From CAVVIO01 sp963748095 (GTDB lineage Bacteria; Bacteroidota; Bacteroidia; Bacteroidales; UBA10428): a stretch of 11,602 nt of DNA. Position numbers and translations under genes: made by a program. Below, piece after piece: positions 1 through 6,757 of the stretch; within the stretch, counting starts at the first letter, position 1; each line of letters starts with the position of its first letter. The notes beneath the pieces are model-generated. The model did no database searches. It was not told the origin of the DNA and was given only the letters and a program-made list of their open reading frames with translations. The DNA is taken from positions 1 through 11,602 of the forward strand of contig CAVVIO010000067.1 of NCBI GenBank assembly GCA_963748095.1, given 5' to 3'.

Positions 1-52
1 AGAATCTTAAAATTTTAGACAGCTTTTTTTTGTTTTCAAAGGCAGTAAACTT

Positions 53-94
53 TTGTTATCACAATAACAATCCTTGGTCATAGGTATTGACCAA
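53..94. repeat. two adjacent perfect short inverted repeats
   Basis: Two hairpin-forming palindromes lie side by side. The first has 7-bp arms at 53-59 (TTGTTAT) and 64-70 with a 4-nt loop. The second has 7-bp arms at 74-80 (TTGGTCA) and 88-94 with a 7-nt loop. A further perfect 10-bp palindrome, TATACGTATA, lies at 126-135. Neither hairpin is followed by a T run, so they do not look like intrinsic terminators. They could be protein-binding sites or the end of something left of the window. Function is unknown. Confidence 0.45.
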
Positions 95-166
95 TTCATG
101 TAAAAATATCAACAGGATGCCCGGCTATACGTATAAGCAGGCAAAACACTGATATTAATCACACCC

Positions 167-442
167 CTGAAAACGTTACAATTAATCTGCCTTATAACGG
201 GACTATTTATATTCTTACAAACCAACAGTCAAAATCCGGTTACCTATCCAAAAACTTCAGATGATCCGGTTAACAGAACCGAAACAGATACTAATTTTAT
301 GCCGGATTCATCGATAGTAGTTGTAAACTTGGAAATGACACGGAGATTCCGGGAATATAAACCCGATCAGGAATTAGTGAATTTCAGTGATATCCTGACG
401 AATCACAATTTCAATTCGATAAAGGAGGTTTATGTAGTCTAA
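167..442 (+). pseudogene. degenerate small secreted-protein reading frame without ATG
   Basis: An open frame of 91 codons runs from CTG at 167 to TAA at 440-442. Its beginning reads LKTLQLICLITGLFIFLQ, which looks like a Sec signal peptide (basic residue, hydrophobic core, then TNSQNP). The rest is a polar stretch ending IKEVYVV. No ATG, GTG or TTG lies in frame between the upstream stop at 134-136 and the hydrophobic segment; CTG 167 sits exactly where the Met before Lys would be expected. After the TAA the same frame stays open for 19 codons to a second stop at 500-502, and a strong terminator follows at 533. The context is that of a real gene whose start, and perhaps an internal codon, has decayed. 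I do not recognise the family. It could also be a live gene using a rare CTG start. Confidence 0.35.
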
Positions 443-532
443 TATAATTCCTATTTTCAAAAGCCGGCAAATGTAAAACAAAATATGGCACAAAAACAGT
501 AAATTCTAAGTTCACTTAACCATGTTTAAATC

Positions 533-563
533 ACGGGCCGCTTTAAATAAGCGACCCGTTTTT
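533..563 (+). terminator. rho-independent terminator
   Basis: Arms 533-543 and 549-559 pair as ACGGG/CCCGT and CGCTT/AAGCG with one C-A mismatch and a 5-nt loop, followed by a T run to 563. It would end transcription of the degenerate frame upstream and isolates the repeat pair that follows. Confidence 0.8.
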
Positions 564-594
564 ATATAAACCGAACTTACACGTGTTGGATTTA

Positions 595-747
595 ACTAGT
601 GTCGGCAAGAAAACCCCATTTTCCGCGTTACGCTTGTCAGAAAATTCCTCATTTACATTAGTAAACTGCGGATTTTCTGACTTCGCAAGCCTTGAAAATG
701 AACTTTTCTTATCCAACACCGGACTTTTTGGGCAAGTACTAACTAGT
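595..747 (-). repeat. palindromic MITE-like element, copy 1
   Basis: A 153-bp segment is bounded by ACTAGT at 595-600 and 742-747. It is an imperfect long palindrome: outer arms near 599-622 and 694-719 pair, the inner arm GTCAGAAAAT at about 635-644 pairs with ATTTTCTGAC at about 672-681, and the centre near 658 reads TTTACATTAGTAAA. Its reverse complement aligns along its length with copy 2, including the shared core TTCAAGGC.TGCGA and TACTAATGTA then TGAGGA. It has no coding capacity, so it resembles a non-autonomous MITE or structured intergenic repeat. The 9-bp string GTGTTGGAT at 583-591, just outside, also matches the element's inner tip. Confidence 0.65.
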
Positions 748-894
748 GCCTGTCCATAAAGTCAAGTGTTTGCTCTATAAAGTTCGAATTCAAGGCGTGC
801 GAGAAATTTAAACCACAGAATACTAATGTATTTGAGGATTTGAATTTTGAGTGACAACGTAGAAGTCGGACTTTATAGACAAACACTAACTAGT
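742..894 (+). repeat. palindromic MITE-like element, copy 2
   Basis: The second 153-bp copy runs between ACTAGT at 742-747 (shared with copy 1) and ACTAGT at 889-894. Its arms AGTGTTTG..TATAAAGT on the left and ACTTTATA..CAAACACT on the right pair well, and the centre near 825 is TACTAATGTA. The centre is off-middle in the opposite sense to copy 1, showing that the two copies lie in opposite orientation. The right end (GGACTTT...CAA..ACTAACTAGT) matches the region just left of 747. No transposase is visible. The promoter of the next gene begins about 20 bp after the right end. Confidence 0.65.
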
Positions 895-914
895 AAGAAT
901 ACTTTCTTTCAGGC

Positions 915-946
915 TTGGTATTTAGTCTTATTTTTTAGTATATTTG
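915..946 (+). promoter_or_regulatory. Bacteroidota-type promoter of the DUF4190/DUF2752 operon
   Basis: TTG at 915-917, a 21-bp spacer and TATATTTG at 939-946 match the Bacteroidota sigma-ABfr consensus (TTG, about 19-21 bp, TAnnTTTG). The -7 box lies about 25 bases before the ATG at 971, leaving a very short leader. It sits just outside repeat copy 2. Confidence 0.65.
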
Positions 947-970
947 AGATAAACTTAACAAATTTTTACT

Positions 971-1519
971 ATGGAAAATCAACAAAAGACCAATGCAGGA
1001 CAGGGTTTGGGCATTGCAGGTCTAGTTCTTGGTATATTGGCAATTCCTTTGGGTATGATCCCCTGCACCTTTGTTGCCGGACTTGTATTTGGTGCTGCCG
1101 GAATTGTACTGGGGGCCATCGGATTTTCACAGGCAAGGCAGGGAAACGGATCAACCGGATTAACTACAGCTGCTTTATCCGTATCGATTGTCGGTTTTTG
1201 TTTTGCTTTGATTTGGACCGTATTGGTCATGTCGAGTAGGGGACCAATGAGGGAATTGGGGCGCAGATTGCATAAAATTGAAAAAAACAAAGATTACGAA
1301 GAGGATTTTAAAACTGAGTTTAAAAAAGAATTCGGGAAGGATCTGGAAGGGACACTTGACAGCCTTGAAGACAATCTGAATGCTACAGGAGACAGCATTA
1401 GTAAAAATCTGAATGCCATGCCGGATGAAGAAAAAGCGCGTAAAGTTGGTAAAGCTGCCGGAAAAGCGCTGAAGGAATTTATGAATGAAATGAAGGACAC
1501 GACCAAGGTTGATAAATGA
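971..1519 (+). CDS. DUF4190-like small membrane protein
   Basis: A 182-residue protein. Residues about 12-54 form a Gly/Ala/Leu-rich pair of hydrophobic helices (GLGIAGLVLGILAIPLG, then GLVFGAAGIVLGAIGFSQA), the typical pattern of DUF4190 domains; a third membrane segment lies at about 63-87. The remaining 95 residues are charged and probably helical (Lys/Glu/Asp-rich, predicted cytoplasmic), which is longer than in minimal DUF4190 proteins. The biochemical role of this family is unknown. The start at 971 is chosen because it follows the promoter at a sensible distance and begins a soluble MENQQ leader before the helices; an overlapping frame from 847 is not credible. The stop overlaps the next start (ATGA), so the two genes are translationally coupled. 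Confidence 0.8.
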   Translation: MENQQKTNAGQGLGIAGLVLGILAIPLGMIPCTFVAGLVFGAAGIVLGAIGFSQARQGNGSTGLTTAALSVSIVGFCFALIWTVLVMSSRGPMRELGRRLHKIEKNKDYEEDFKTEFKKEFGKDLEGTLDSLEDNLNATGDSISKNLNAMPDEEKARKVGKAAGKALKEFMNEMKDTTKVDK

Positions 1520-1935
1520 TATTTAAAAAATTCCTGACTAAACCTTATTTTCAGATTAATTTAATTTTTGCCGGAATACTGATGATGATCTTCATCTATT
1601 CCGGCATTTTTTCTGCCAGTCGCAATAATTTTCCAATTCCATCAAATTATACAAAACTTACCGGTAAAACAACTGTCAGTACCGGCCTTTCACGAAGTTT
1701 CTCGGAGATTATGAGAGGGAGGCTAAAAAAGGCTAAAGAATATAATCCGTACAGCATTGGTATTTTTTCATTTTTTATGCTTCAGTTGCTTATGCGGATT
1801 TTTATATTGGGTTTTTATTTGAAACTGAATAAATACGAACATGTTGTTATTATTACGGACTGCATTTTGTCAGTCCTTTTATTTATACTATTTTTTCGAC
1901 CGATAATGGTAGCTATTTATAATACGATTTTTTAA
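1516..1935 (+). CDS. DUF2752-like membrane protein
   Basis: A 139-residue protein with three hydrophobic segments, at about 11-33, 80-103 and 109-136. Residues 52-95 (TVSTGLSRSFSEIMRG ... EYNPYSIGIFSFFMLQLLMR) match the recognisable DUF2752 pattern: GLTR-aromatic, small loop, G-x(5,8)-A-x(2,4)-NP, then a membrane helix. The Cys-Pro-x-Cys that often precedes GL-TR in DUF2752 is absent here (KTTVSTGL), as in some Bacteroidota members. The start codon overlaps the stop of the upstream DUF4190-like gene by 4 bases, so both are made from one message. DUF2752 and DUF4190 genes are often neighbours in this phylum, which supports both calls. The function of DUF2752 is not established. No terminator is obvious after the stop. 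Confidence 0.7.
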   Translation: MIFKKFLTKPYFQINLIFAGILMMIFIYSGIFSASRNNFPIPSNYTKLTGKTTVSTGLSRSFSEIMRGRLKKAKEYNPYSIGIFSFFMLQLLMRIFILGFYLKLNKYEHVVIITDCILSVLLFILFFRPIMVAIYNTIF

Positions 1936-2368
1936 TTCCCCAAAACCATATATTCCACAGTCAGAAAATTTGAATTATTACAATCGGCAGTTATTTTGTA
2001 AAATGCTATGGAAAATTTGAACTGGATTGTAACATTGATCAAAGCGAAAAATTTCATTGATAATATACTTTATTTGAAACCTATCCTTTACCATACAAGT
2101 ATAACGGTAGAAATATTGAAGCGTAAAAAGTAAGAAGATTTAGTTACATTGACAGTGAAAAGAAGGGTAAATAATATACTGGTGACAAAGCCCGGACTCC
2201 TGTTCAGAATTGATAAACAGAGCCGGTGCATTATCGGAAAGATCCCCTCTTATAAGCAATAGATAAAGAAATAAAAATGATACTATATTTTTGGAAGAAT
2301 AGATATTATTATTATTTTGTTGGCGAAAATGATTCGTTACTAAAAATTTATCACAAAGATTTACACCC
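1936..2368. other. gene-free spacer before the large adhesin-like gene
   Basis: These 433 AT-rich bases hold no convincing gene. A weak open stretch on the plus strand (TTG 2149 or GTG 2155 to TAG 2260-2262, about 37 codons) has no recognisable product, and a 76-codon minus-strand frame looks fortuitous. A -7-like box TATTTTTG at 2286-2293 is a possible promoter element for the gene at 2369, but no matching TTG box lies at the right distance, so the promoter is not resolved. Confidence 0.4.
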
Positions 2369-4675
2369 ATGAAAAATCATTTACAATCTAAAAAGATGGC
2401 TTTAATAGCCGTGGTTTTATTGTTTTGTTTGTCCATGACACAAACATTCGCATTAAATCCTACAATTACAAGTTTCTCCCCGACATCGGGGGCAGTAGGT
2501 ACAACGGTAACCATTACCGGTACGAACTTCAATACAACAGCTGCTAATAATGTTGTATTCTTTGGGGCCACCCGCGCTGTGGTTTCCTCGGCCGATGCCA
2601 CCACACTGACAGTTACAGTGCCGGTCGACGCTACCTATCAGAATATCTCGGTTACCGATATTACTACCGGATTAACGGGATATTCATCCCGGCCTTTTAT
2701 CACAACCTTTGACGGAAGTACGGTTTTTAACCCGAATTCCTTTGCGGATAAAATGGATTATTCAACAGGGATTGATACTAAGAGCGTTTTAATCGATGAT
2801 TTGGATAACGATGGGAAGTCCGATCTGATTGTAGTAGTTTACTCTAAACACATTATTTCAGTATTCAGAAATACCAGTACAGCCGGTTCGGTATCTTTTG
2901 CTCCTAAAGAGGATTTTGCAACGGGATTAAATCCTTATTGTGCAGCTATTGGCGATCTGGACGGTGATGGGAAGCTTGATCTGGTTGTGACAAATTATGG
3001 TTCCAACACTGTTTCGATATTTAAAAATACCAGCACTTCCGGTACAATTAATTTTGCTGACGAAATTGATTATGCGACGGGAACAAACCCCCAGAGCATC
3101 TCGATAGCTGATTTTGACAATGATGGGAAGCCCGACATTGTCATTGCAAATTACAATGCAGGAAATGTGTCGGTATATAGAAATACGAGCACTTCCATTT
3201 CATTATCTTTTGCTACTAAAGTGGATTATACAACCGGAACCAATCCAAATAGCATAGCAATAAGTGATCTGGACGGAGATGGATTATCCGATATGGTCGT
3301 GGAAAATGCTTCCAATAATTTTTCCGTATTTGAAAATACGAGTACAGCTGGGACTATTTCTTTTGCAGCTAAAGTGGATTATGCAACGACGGATAATCTT
3401 CAGGGTACAAAGATAAGTGATTTAGATGGTGACGGAAAGCCTGACCTGGCACTGGCAAACGGAGCTAAAAACAAAGTTTCGATATACAGGAATACCAGCA
3501 CTGTTGGTTCAATATCCCTGGTAGCCTACGTGGAATATGCCGCGGGGAATGGTACTTATGACATATCCATAAGTGATCTGGATGGCGATGGGATGCCTGA
3601 CCTGGCAGCAATAAATCTTTATGACAGTACTGTTTCAGTATTAAAAAATACCAGCACCAGCGGCTCAATATCCTTTGCAGCTAAAGTGGATTATGCGACG
3701 GGGAAATATCCAGTTAACATAACAACAGGAGATCTGGATGGAGACGGAAAACCTGATCTGGTTGTAAGTAATGGGGATAATTTTTCTATACTTAGAAGCA
3801 GGGTAATGCCCCCACCGACGATTTCATCATTTACTCCAACATCAGCGGGAACCGGGGATACGGTGACCATTACGGGAACAAACCTGTCAGAACCCCTGGC
3901 AGCCGGTTTTGGCGGCACAGATGCCCGCTCTTTATCCGGAGTTTCTTCTACCGTAATGAAGGCTGTTGTAGGTGAAGGAACAACAGGTGATATTAGTGTT
4001 ACCACTCCGGGAGGTACAGCTACCCTGGCAGGATTTAAATACCTGCTAAGCCAGACTATATCATTTGATGCAGTTAGTGAACCAACGTATGGCGATCCGG
4101 ATTTTTCACTTAGTGCAACAGCATCAAGTTCACTTACAGTGACTTTTTCCAGTAGCGATACTTCGGTTGCTACTATTATATCAGACGTAGTGCATATAAA
4201 ACGTGCAGGAACCTTTAGTATTTATGCCGATCAACCCGGTGATGATACTTATCATTCAGCACCGCAGGATACTCAAAGCCTGGTAATAAAAACCAAATCA
4301 CTGACCATTACAGGCGTTACCGCCAGTAACAAGGTATACGATGGTACAACTGCGGCTACCTTAACAGGAGGAACACTTTCAGGAATTATTAATTCTGACG
4401 ATGTAACACTTACTGACGGAACGGGTGAGTTTGCCGACAAAAATGCAGGAACAGGAAAAACAGTAACAGCAACAGGATATACAATTACAGGTACAGATGC
4501 AGGTAATTATTTCCTTTCGGCACAACCAACAGGACTTAGTGCAGATATTACGCCGGTATCACTGACCATTACAGGTGCTACCGCCAATAACAAAGTATAC
4601 GATGGTACAACTTCAGCTACCTTAACGGGGGAACCTGACTGGTGTTCTGGGTTCGGACGAAGTAACACTCAGTGA
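2369..4675 (+). CDS. large secreted adhesin-like protein, N-terminal part (TIG, FG-GAP propeller, TIG, YDG)
   Basis: A 768-codon frame. Residues 1-28 form a signal peptide (hydrophobic ALIAVVLLFCLSM, cleavage after TFA). Residues about 30-113 are an IPT/TIG Ig-like domain (SFSPTSGAVGTTVTITGTNF). Residues about 125-478 hold seven FG-GAP/VCBS blades, each with a calcium-binding D-[LF]-D-x-D-G-x-x-D loop, enough for one closed seven-bladed propeller. A second TIG domain lies at about 481-560, an Ig/MBG-like module at 561-644, and YDG repeats begin at residue 645. In the second YDG repeat the frame is lost near 4625-4636, and the last 12 residues before the TGA are out of frame. The homologous reading continues downstream in other frames, so this is the front of one gene ending at 6599. 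Expected role: surface-exposed or released protein binding carbohydrate or protein partners. The exact ligand cannot be told. Confidence 0.8.
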   Translation: MKNHLQSKKMALIAVVLLFCLSMTQTFALNPTITSFSPTSGAVGTTVTITGTNFNTTAANNVVFFGATRAVVSSADATTLTVTVPVDATYQNISVTDITTGLTGYSSRPFITTFDGSTVFNPNSFADKMDYSTGIDTKSVLIDDLDNDGKSDLIVVVYSKHIISVFRNTSTAGSVSFAPKEDFATGLNPYCAAIGDLDGDGKLDLVVTNYGSNTVSIFKNTSTSGTINFADEIDYATGTNPQSISIADFDNDGKPDIVIANYNAGNVSVYRNTSTSISLSFATKVDYTTGTNPNSIAISDLDGDGLSDMVVENASNNFSVFENTSTAGTISFAAKVDYATTDNLQGTKISDLDGDGKPDLALANGAKNKVSIYRNTSTVGSISLVAYVEYAAGNGTYDISISDLDGDGMPDLAAINLYDSTVSVLKNTSTSGSISFAAKVDYATGKYPVNITTGDLDGDGKPDLVVSNGDNFSILRSRVMPPPTISSFTPTSAGTGDTVTITGTNLSEPLAAGFGGTDARSLSGVSSTVMKAVVGEGTTGDISVTTPGGTATLAGFKYLLSQTISFDAVSEPTYGDPDFSLSATASSSLTVTFSSSDTSVATIISDVVHIKRAGTFSIYADQPGDDTYHSAPQDTQSLVIKTKSLTITGVTASNKVYDGTTAATLTGGTLSGIINSDDVTLTDGTGEFADKNAGTGKTVTATGYTITGTDAGNYFLSAQPTGLSADITPVSLTITGATANNKVYDGTTSATLTGEPDWCSGFGRSNTQ
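2741..3800 (+). repeat. seven FG-GAP blade repeats, exact 156-bp period
   Basis: The calcium-loop codons recur at 2801, 2957, 3113, 3269, 3425, 3581 and 3737, exactly 156 bp (52 residues) apart, with the consensus D-L-D-G-D-G-K-P-D. Each unit also carries a VS[VI][FY][RK]NTST strand and an F[AT]xKVDYATG strand. Seven blades match the usual number for an integrin-like propeller, so the domain looks complete. Confidence 0.85.
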
Positions 4676-6126
4676 CGGAACAGGTGAATTTGCCGACAAA
4701 AATGCGGGAACAGGGAAAATAGTAACAGCTACAGGATATGCAATTACAGGTGCTGATGCCGGTAATTACATTCTTTCAGGCACTACCAGCAGGACTTAGT
4801 GCTGATATTACACCTGCTCCGCTTACCATTACAGGCATTACTGTAGATAACAAAGTATACGATGGAACAACTTCAGCTACTTTAACAGGAGGAAGTCTTT
4901 CAGGCATTGTTAATTCGGAAGATGTTACGCTTACTGATGGAACAGGTGAGTTTACTGACAAAAATGCAGGGACAGGGAAAACAGTTACAGCTATAGGATA
5001 TGCTATTGCAGGTACAGATGCCGGTAATTATATCCTGTCAGCACAACCAACAGGACTCACTGCCGATATTACACCGGCAGCTCTTACAATTACAGGTGTT
5101 ACTGCCGGCAATAAAGTATATGACGGCACAACTTCAGTTACCCTGACAGGTGGAAACATTTCAGGTATTATCGGTTCGGACAATGTAACAATTATGGAAG
5201 GAACGGGTGAGTTTGTTGATAAAAATGCAGGAACAGAGAAATTAGTAAGGGTTACAGGATATACAATTGCAGGTACTGATGCCGGTAATTACATCCTTTC
5301 AGAATTACCTACAGGACTTAGTGCTGAAATTACGCGGGCACCACTGACAATTACAGGTGTTACAGCCAATAATAAAGTATACGATGGCACCACTTCGGCT
5401 ACCTTAACAGGAGAAACCCTTTCAGGCATTATTAATTCGGACGATGTCACACTCATCAACGGAACAGGAGAGTATGCTGACAAAAATGTGGGAACGGGGA
5501 TAGCAGTAACAGCAACAGGATATACAATTACGGGTATTGATGCCGGAAATTATATCCTGTCAGCACAACCAACAGGATTTAGTGCTGATATTATGCCGGC
5601 ATCGCTGACCATCACAGACGTAACCGCTAGTAATAAAGTATATGATGGCACAATTTCGGCCACCTTAACAGGAGGAAACATTTCTGGTATTATCGGATCG
5701 GACGATGTAACAATTACTGACGGAGCTGGTAATTTTGTCGACAAAAATGCGGGAACAGGGAAGTTAGTAAGAGCTACAGGATATACAATTGCAGGTACTG
5801 ATGCCGGTAATTATATCCTGTCAGCACAACCAACAGGTCTTAGTGCTGATATTACACTGGCAACTCTTACAATTACAGGCATTACTGCCGGCAATAAAAT
5901 ATACGATGGTACAACTTCGGCTACCTTAACAGGAGGAACCCTTTCAGGAATTATAAACTCTGACGATGTAACACTTACTGACGGAAAGGGTGAGTTTGCC
6001 GACAAAAATGCAGGAACAGGGAAAACAGTAACTGCAGCAGGATTTGCAATAGCGGGTACTGATGCCGGTAATTATATTCTTTCAGCACAACCAACAGGAC
6101 TTAGTGCTGATATTACGCCAGCACCA
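4301..6126 (+). repeat. seven tandem YDG repeats, 261-bp unit
   Basis: Units begin at 4301, 4562, 4822, 5083, 5344, 5605 and 5866, and the next domain begins at 6127. The period is exactly 261 bp (87 residues) except for the second unit, which is 260 bp. Copies are highly alike at the DNA level, including in many third positions, so they can recombine and the copy number may vary between strains. Each unit carries the NKVYDGTT signature and ends DAGNYILSAQPTGLSADITP or a close variant. Confidence 0.85.
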
Positions 6127-6519
6127 CTGACCATTACCGCAGATTCCGGACAATCGAAAGAAGTGGGGGCCGCCGATCCGGAATTAACATATACCATTAC
6201 AGAAGGAAGCCTTGTTGCCGGAGACGCGTTGACGGGGGCCCTTACCCGCGTGGCCGGAGAAGGTGCAGGTAGCTATGCAATTCAGATGGGCAGTTTAAGT
6301 GCAGGGGATAATTATGATATTACTTTTATTCCTGCGGATTTTACAATAAATTCGATCAGTGCGGTACCTGATATATCTGTAAAAATACCACGCGTATATC
6401 CGAACCCAACCAAAGGGCTGGTTAACCTGGAGGTATCAGATGGACAGGTAACTGTTATTAATGCTGGTGGAAAAATACTCATTCAAAGGACAGTTAAAAA
6501 GATAAAACAATTGACCTAA
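4738..6519 (+). CDS. large secreted adhesin-like protein, C-terminal part (YDG repeats, MBG-like, broken T9SS tail)
   Basis: The first 17 codons from ATG 4738 are out of frame with the family; true homology starts at ALPAGLSADITP (4780 onward). From 4822 the frame contains five full YDG repeats of 87 residues (LTITG.TA.NKVYDGTTSATLTG ... DAGNYILSAQPTGLSADITP), then an MBG-like domain from 6127 (LTITADSGQSKEVGAADPEL), then the start of a T9SS type A sorting domain (VYPNPTKGLVNLEV). The frame stops at 6517-6519, too early: one more base in the A run at 6504-6507 would let it read on as TIDLSGYASGVYVLILKAGD ... IMKQ to TAA 6597-6599, a complete T9SS domain. It has no signal peptide or credible start of its own, so it is the distal part of the gene that begins at 2369, separated by indels. 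Confidence 0.7.
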   Translation: MQLQVLMPVITFFQALPAGLSADITPAPLTITGITVDNKVYDGTTSATLTGGSLSGIVNSEDVTLTDGTGEFTDKNAGTGKTVTAIGYAIAGTDAGNYILSAQPTGLTADITPAALTITGVTAGNKVYDGTTSVTLTGGNISGIIGSDNVTIMEGTGEFVDKNAGTEKLVRVTGYTIAGTDAGNYILSELPTGLSAEITRAPLTITGVTANNKVYDGTTSATLTGETLSGIINSDDVTLINGTGEYADKNVGTGIAVTATGYTITGIDAGNYILSAQPTGFSADIMPASLTITDVTASNKVYDGTISATLTGGNISGIIGSDDVTITDGAGNFVDKNAGTGKLVRATGYTIAGTDAGNYILSAQPTGLSADITLATLTITGITAGNKIYDGTTSATLTGGTLSGIINSDDVTLTDGKGEFADKNAGTGKTVTAAGFAIAGTDAGNYILSAQPTGLSADITPAPLTITADSGQSKEVGAADPELTYTITEGSLVAGDALTGALTRVAGEGAGSYAIQMGSLSAGDNYDITFIPADFTINSISAVPDISVKIPRVYPNPTKGLVNLEVSDGQVTVINAGGKILIQRTVKKIKQLT

Positions 6520-6622
6520 GTGGGTATGCGTCAGGGGTGTATGTCCTAATTCTGAAAGCAGGAGATTCCGTATACGAATACAAGATCATGAAACAATAAG
6601 TAAAATAATTCATTCGTAAAAG

Positions 6623-6649
6623 AGGCTGTCTATGAGGACAGCCTTTTTT
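6623..6649. terminator. terminator between convergent genes
   Basis: Perfect 8-bp arms 6623-6630 (AGGCTGTC) and 6637-6644 with a 6-nt loop are followed by a T run on the plus strand. An A-rich stretch precedes the stem, so it could also serve the minus-strand hydrolase gene that ends at 6758. On the plus strand it lies 24 bases after the restored stop at 6599, which supports 6599 as the true end of the adhesin-like gene. Confidence 0.85.
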
Positions 6650-6757
6650 ATATCTTGTATATCCGGACGGTCATTAACTATTACTAATTTTGCACTAAGG
6701 TGGACCGATAAGAATGAGGGAATGTATTTTACATAAATTCTACATTTTTCTTAATGT

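Larger units (their letters stand above)
2369..6599 (+). pseudogene. whole locus of the frameshifted T9SS-exported repeat protein
   Basis: If the four indels are undone, the locus encodes about 1410 residues with one signal peptide at the front and one complete T9SS sorting domain at the end. The indels, inferred by comparing the repeat copies and the sorting-domain pattern, are: one G missing in the G run at 4627-4631, one C missing at 4634-4635, one G extra at 4779-4780, and one A missing at 6504-6507. The first three all fall in YDG repeat 2, which is 260 bp where all others are 261. Either the gene is decaying by slippage, or these are residual homopolymer errors of the sequencing and the gene is intact. 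The domain order is otherwise undisturbed, which favours a very recent event or an error. Confidence 0.65.

Noticed and set aside
847..1239. 130-codon plus-strand frame starting inside repeat copy 2
   Set aside because: It overlaps the DUF4190-like gene out of frame and encodes a cysteine- and arginine-rich nonsense tail. The 971 frame has clear membrane helices and a promoter.
2140..2370. 76-codon minus-strand frame upstream of the adhesin-like gene
   Set aside because: Composition is unlike a real protein, it has no promoter, and its start overlaps the ATG of the plus-strand gene.
4301..6126. DNA-level satellite or phage-type repeat
   Set aside because: The period is a multiple of three and the units encode intact YDG domains, so the repetition is explained by the protein.
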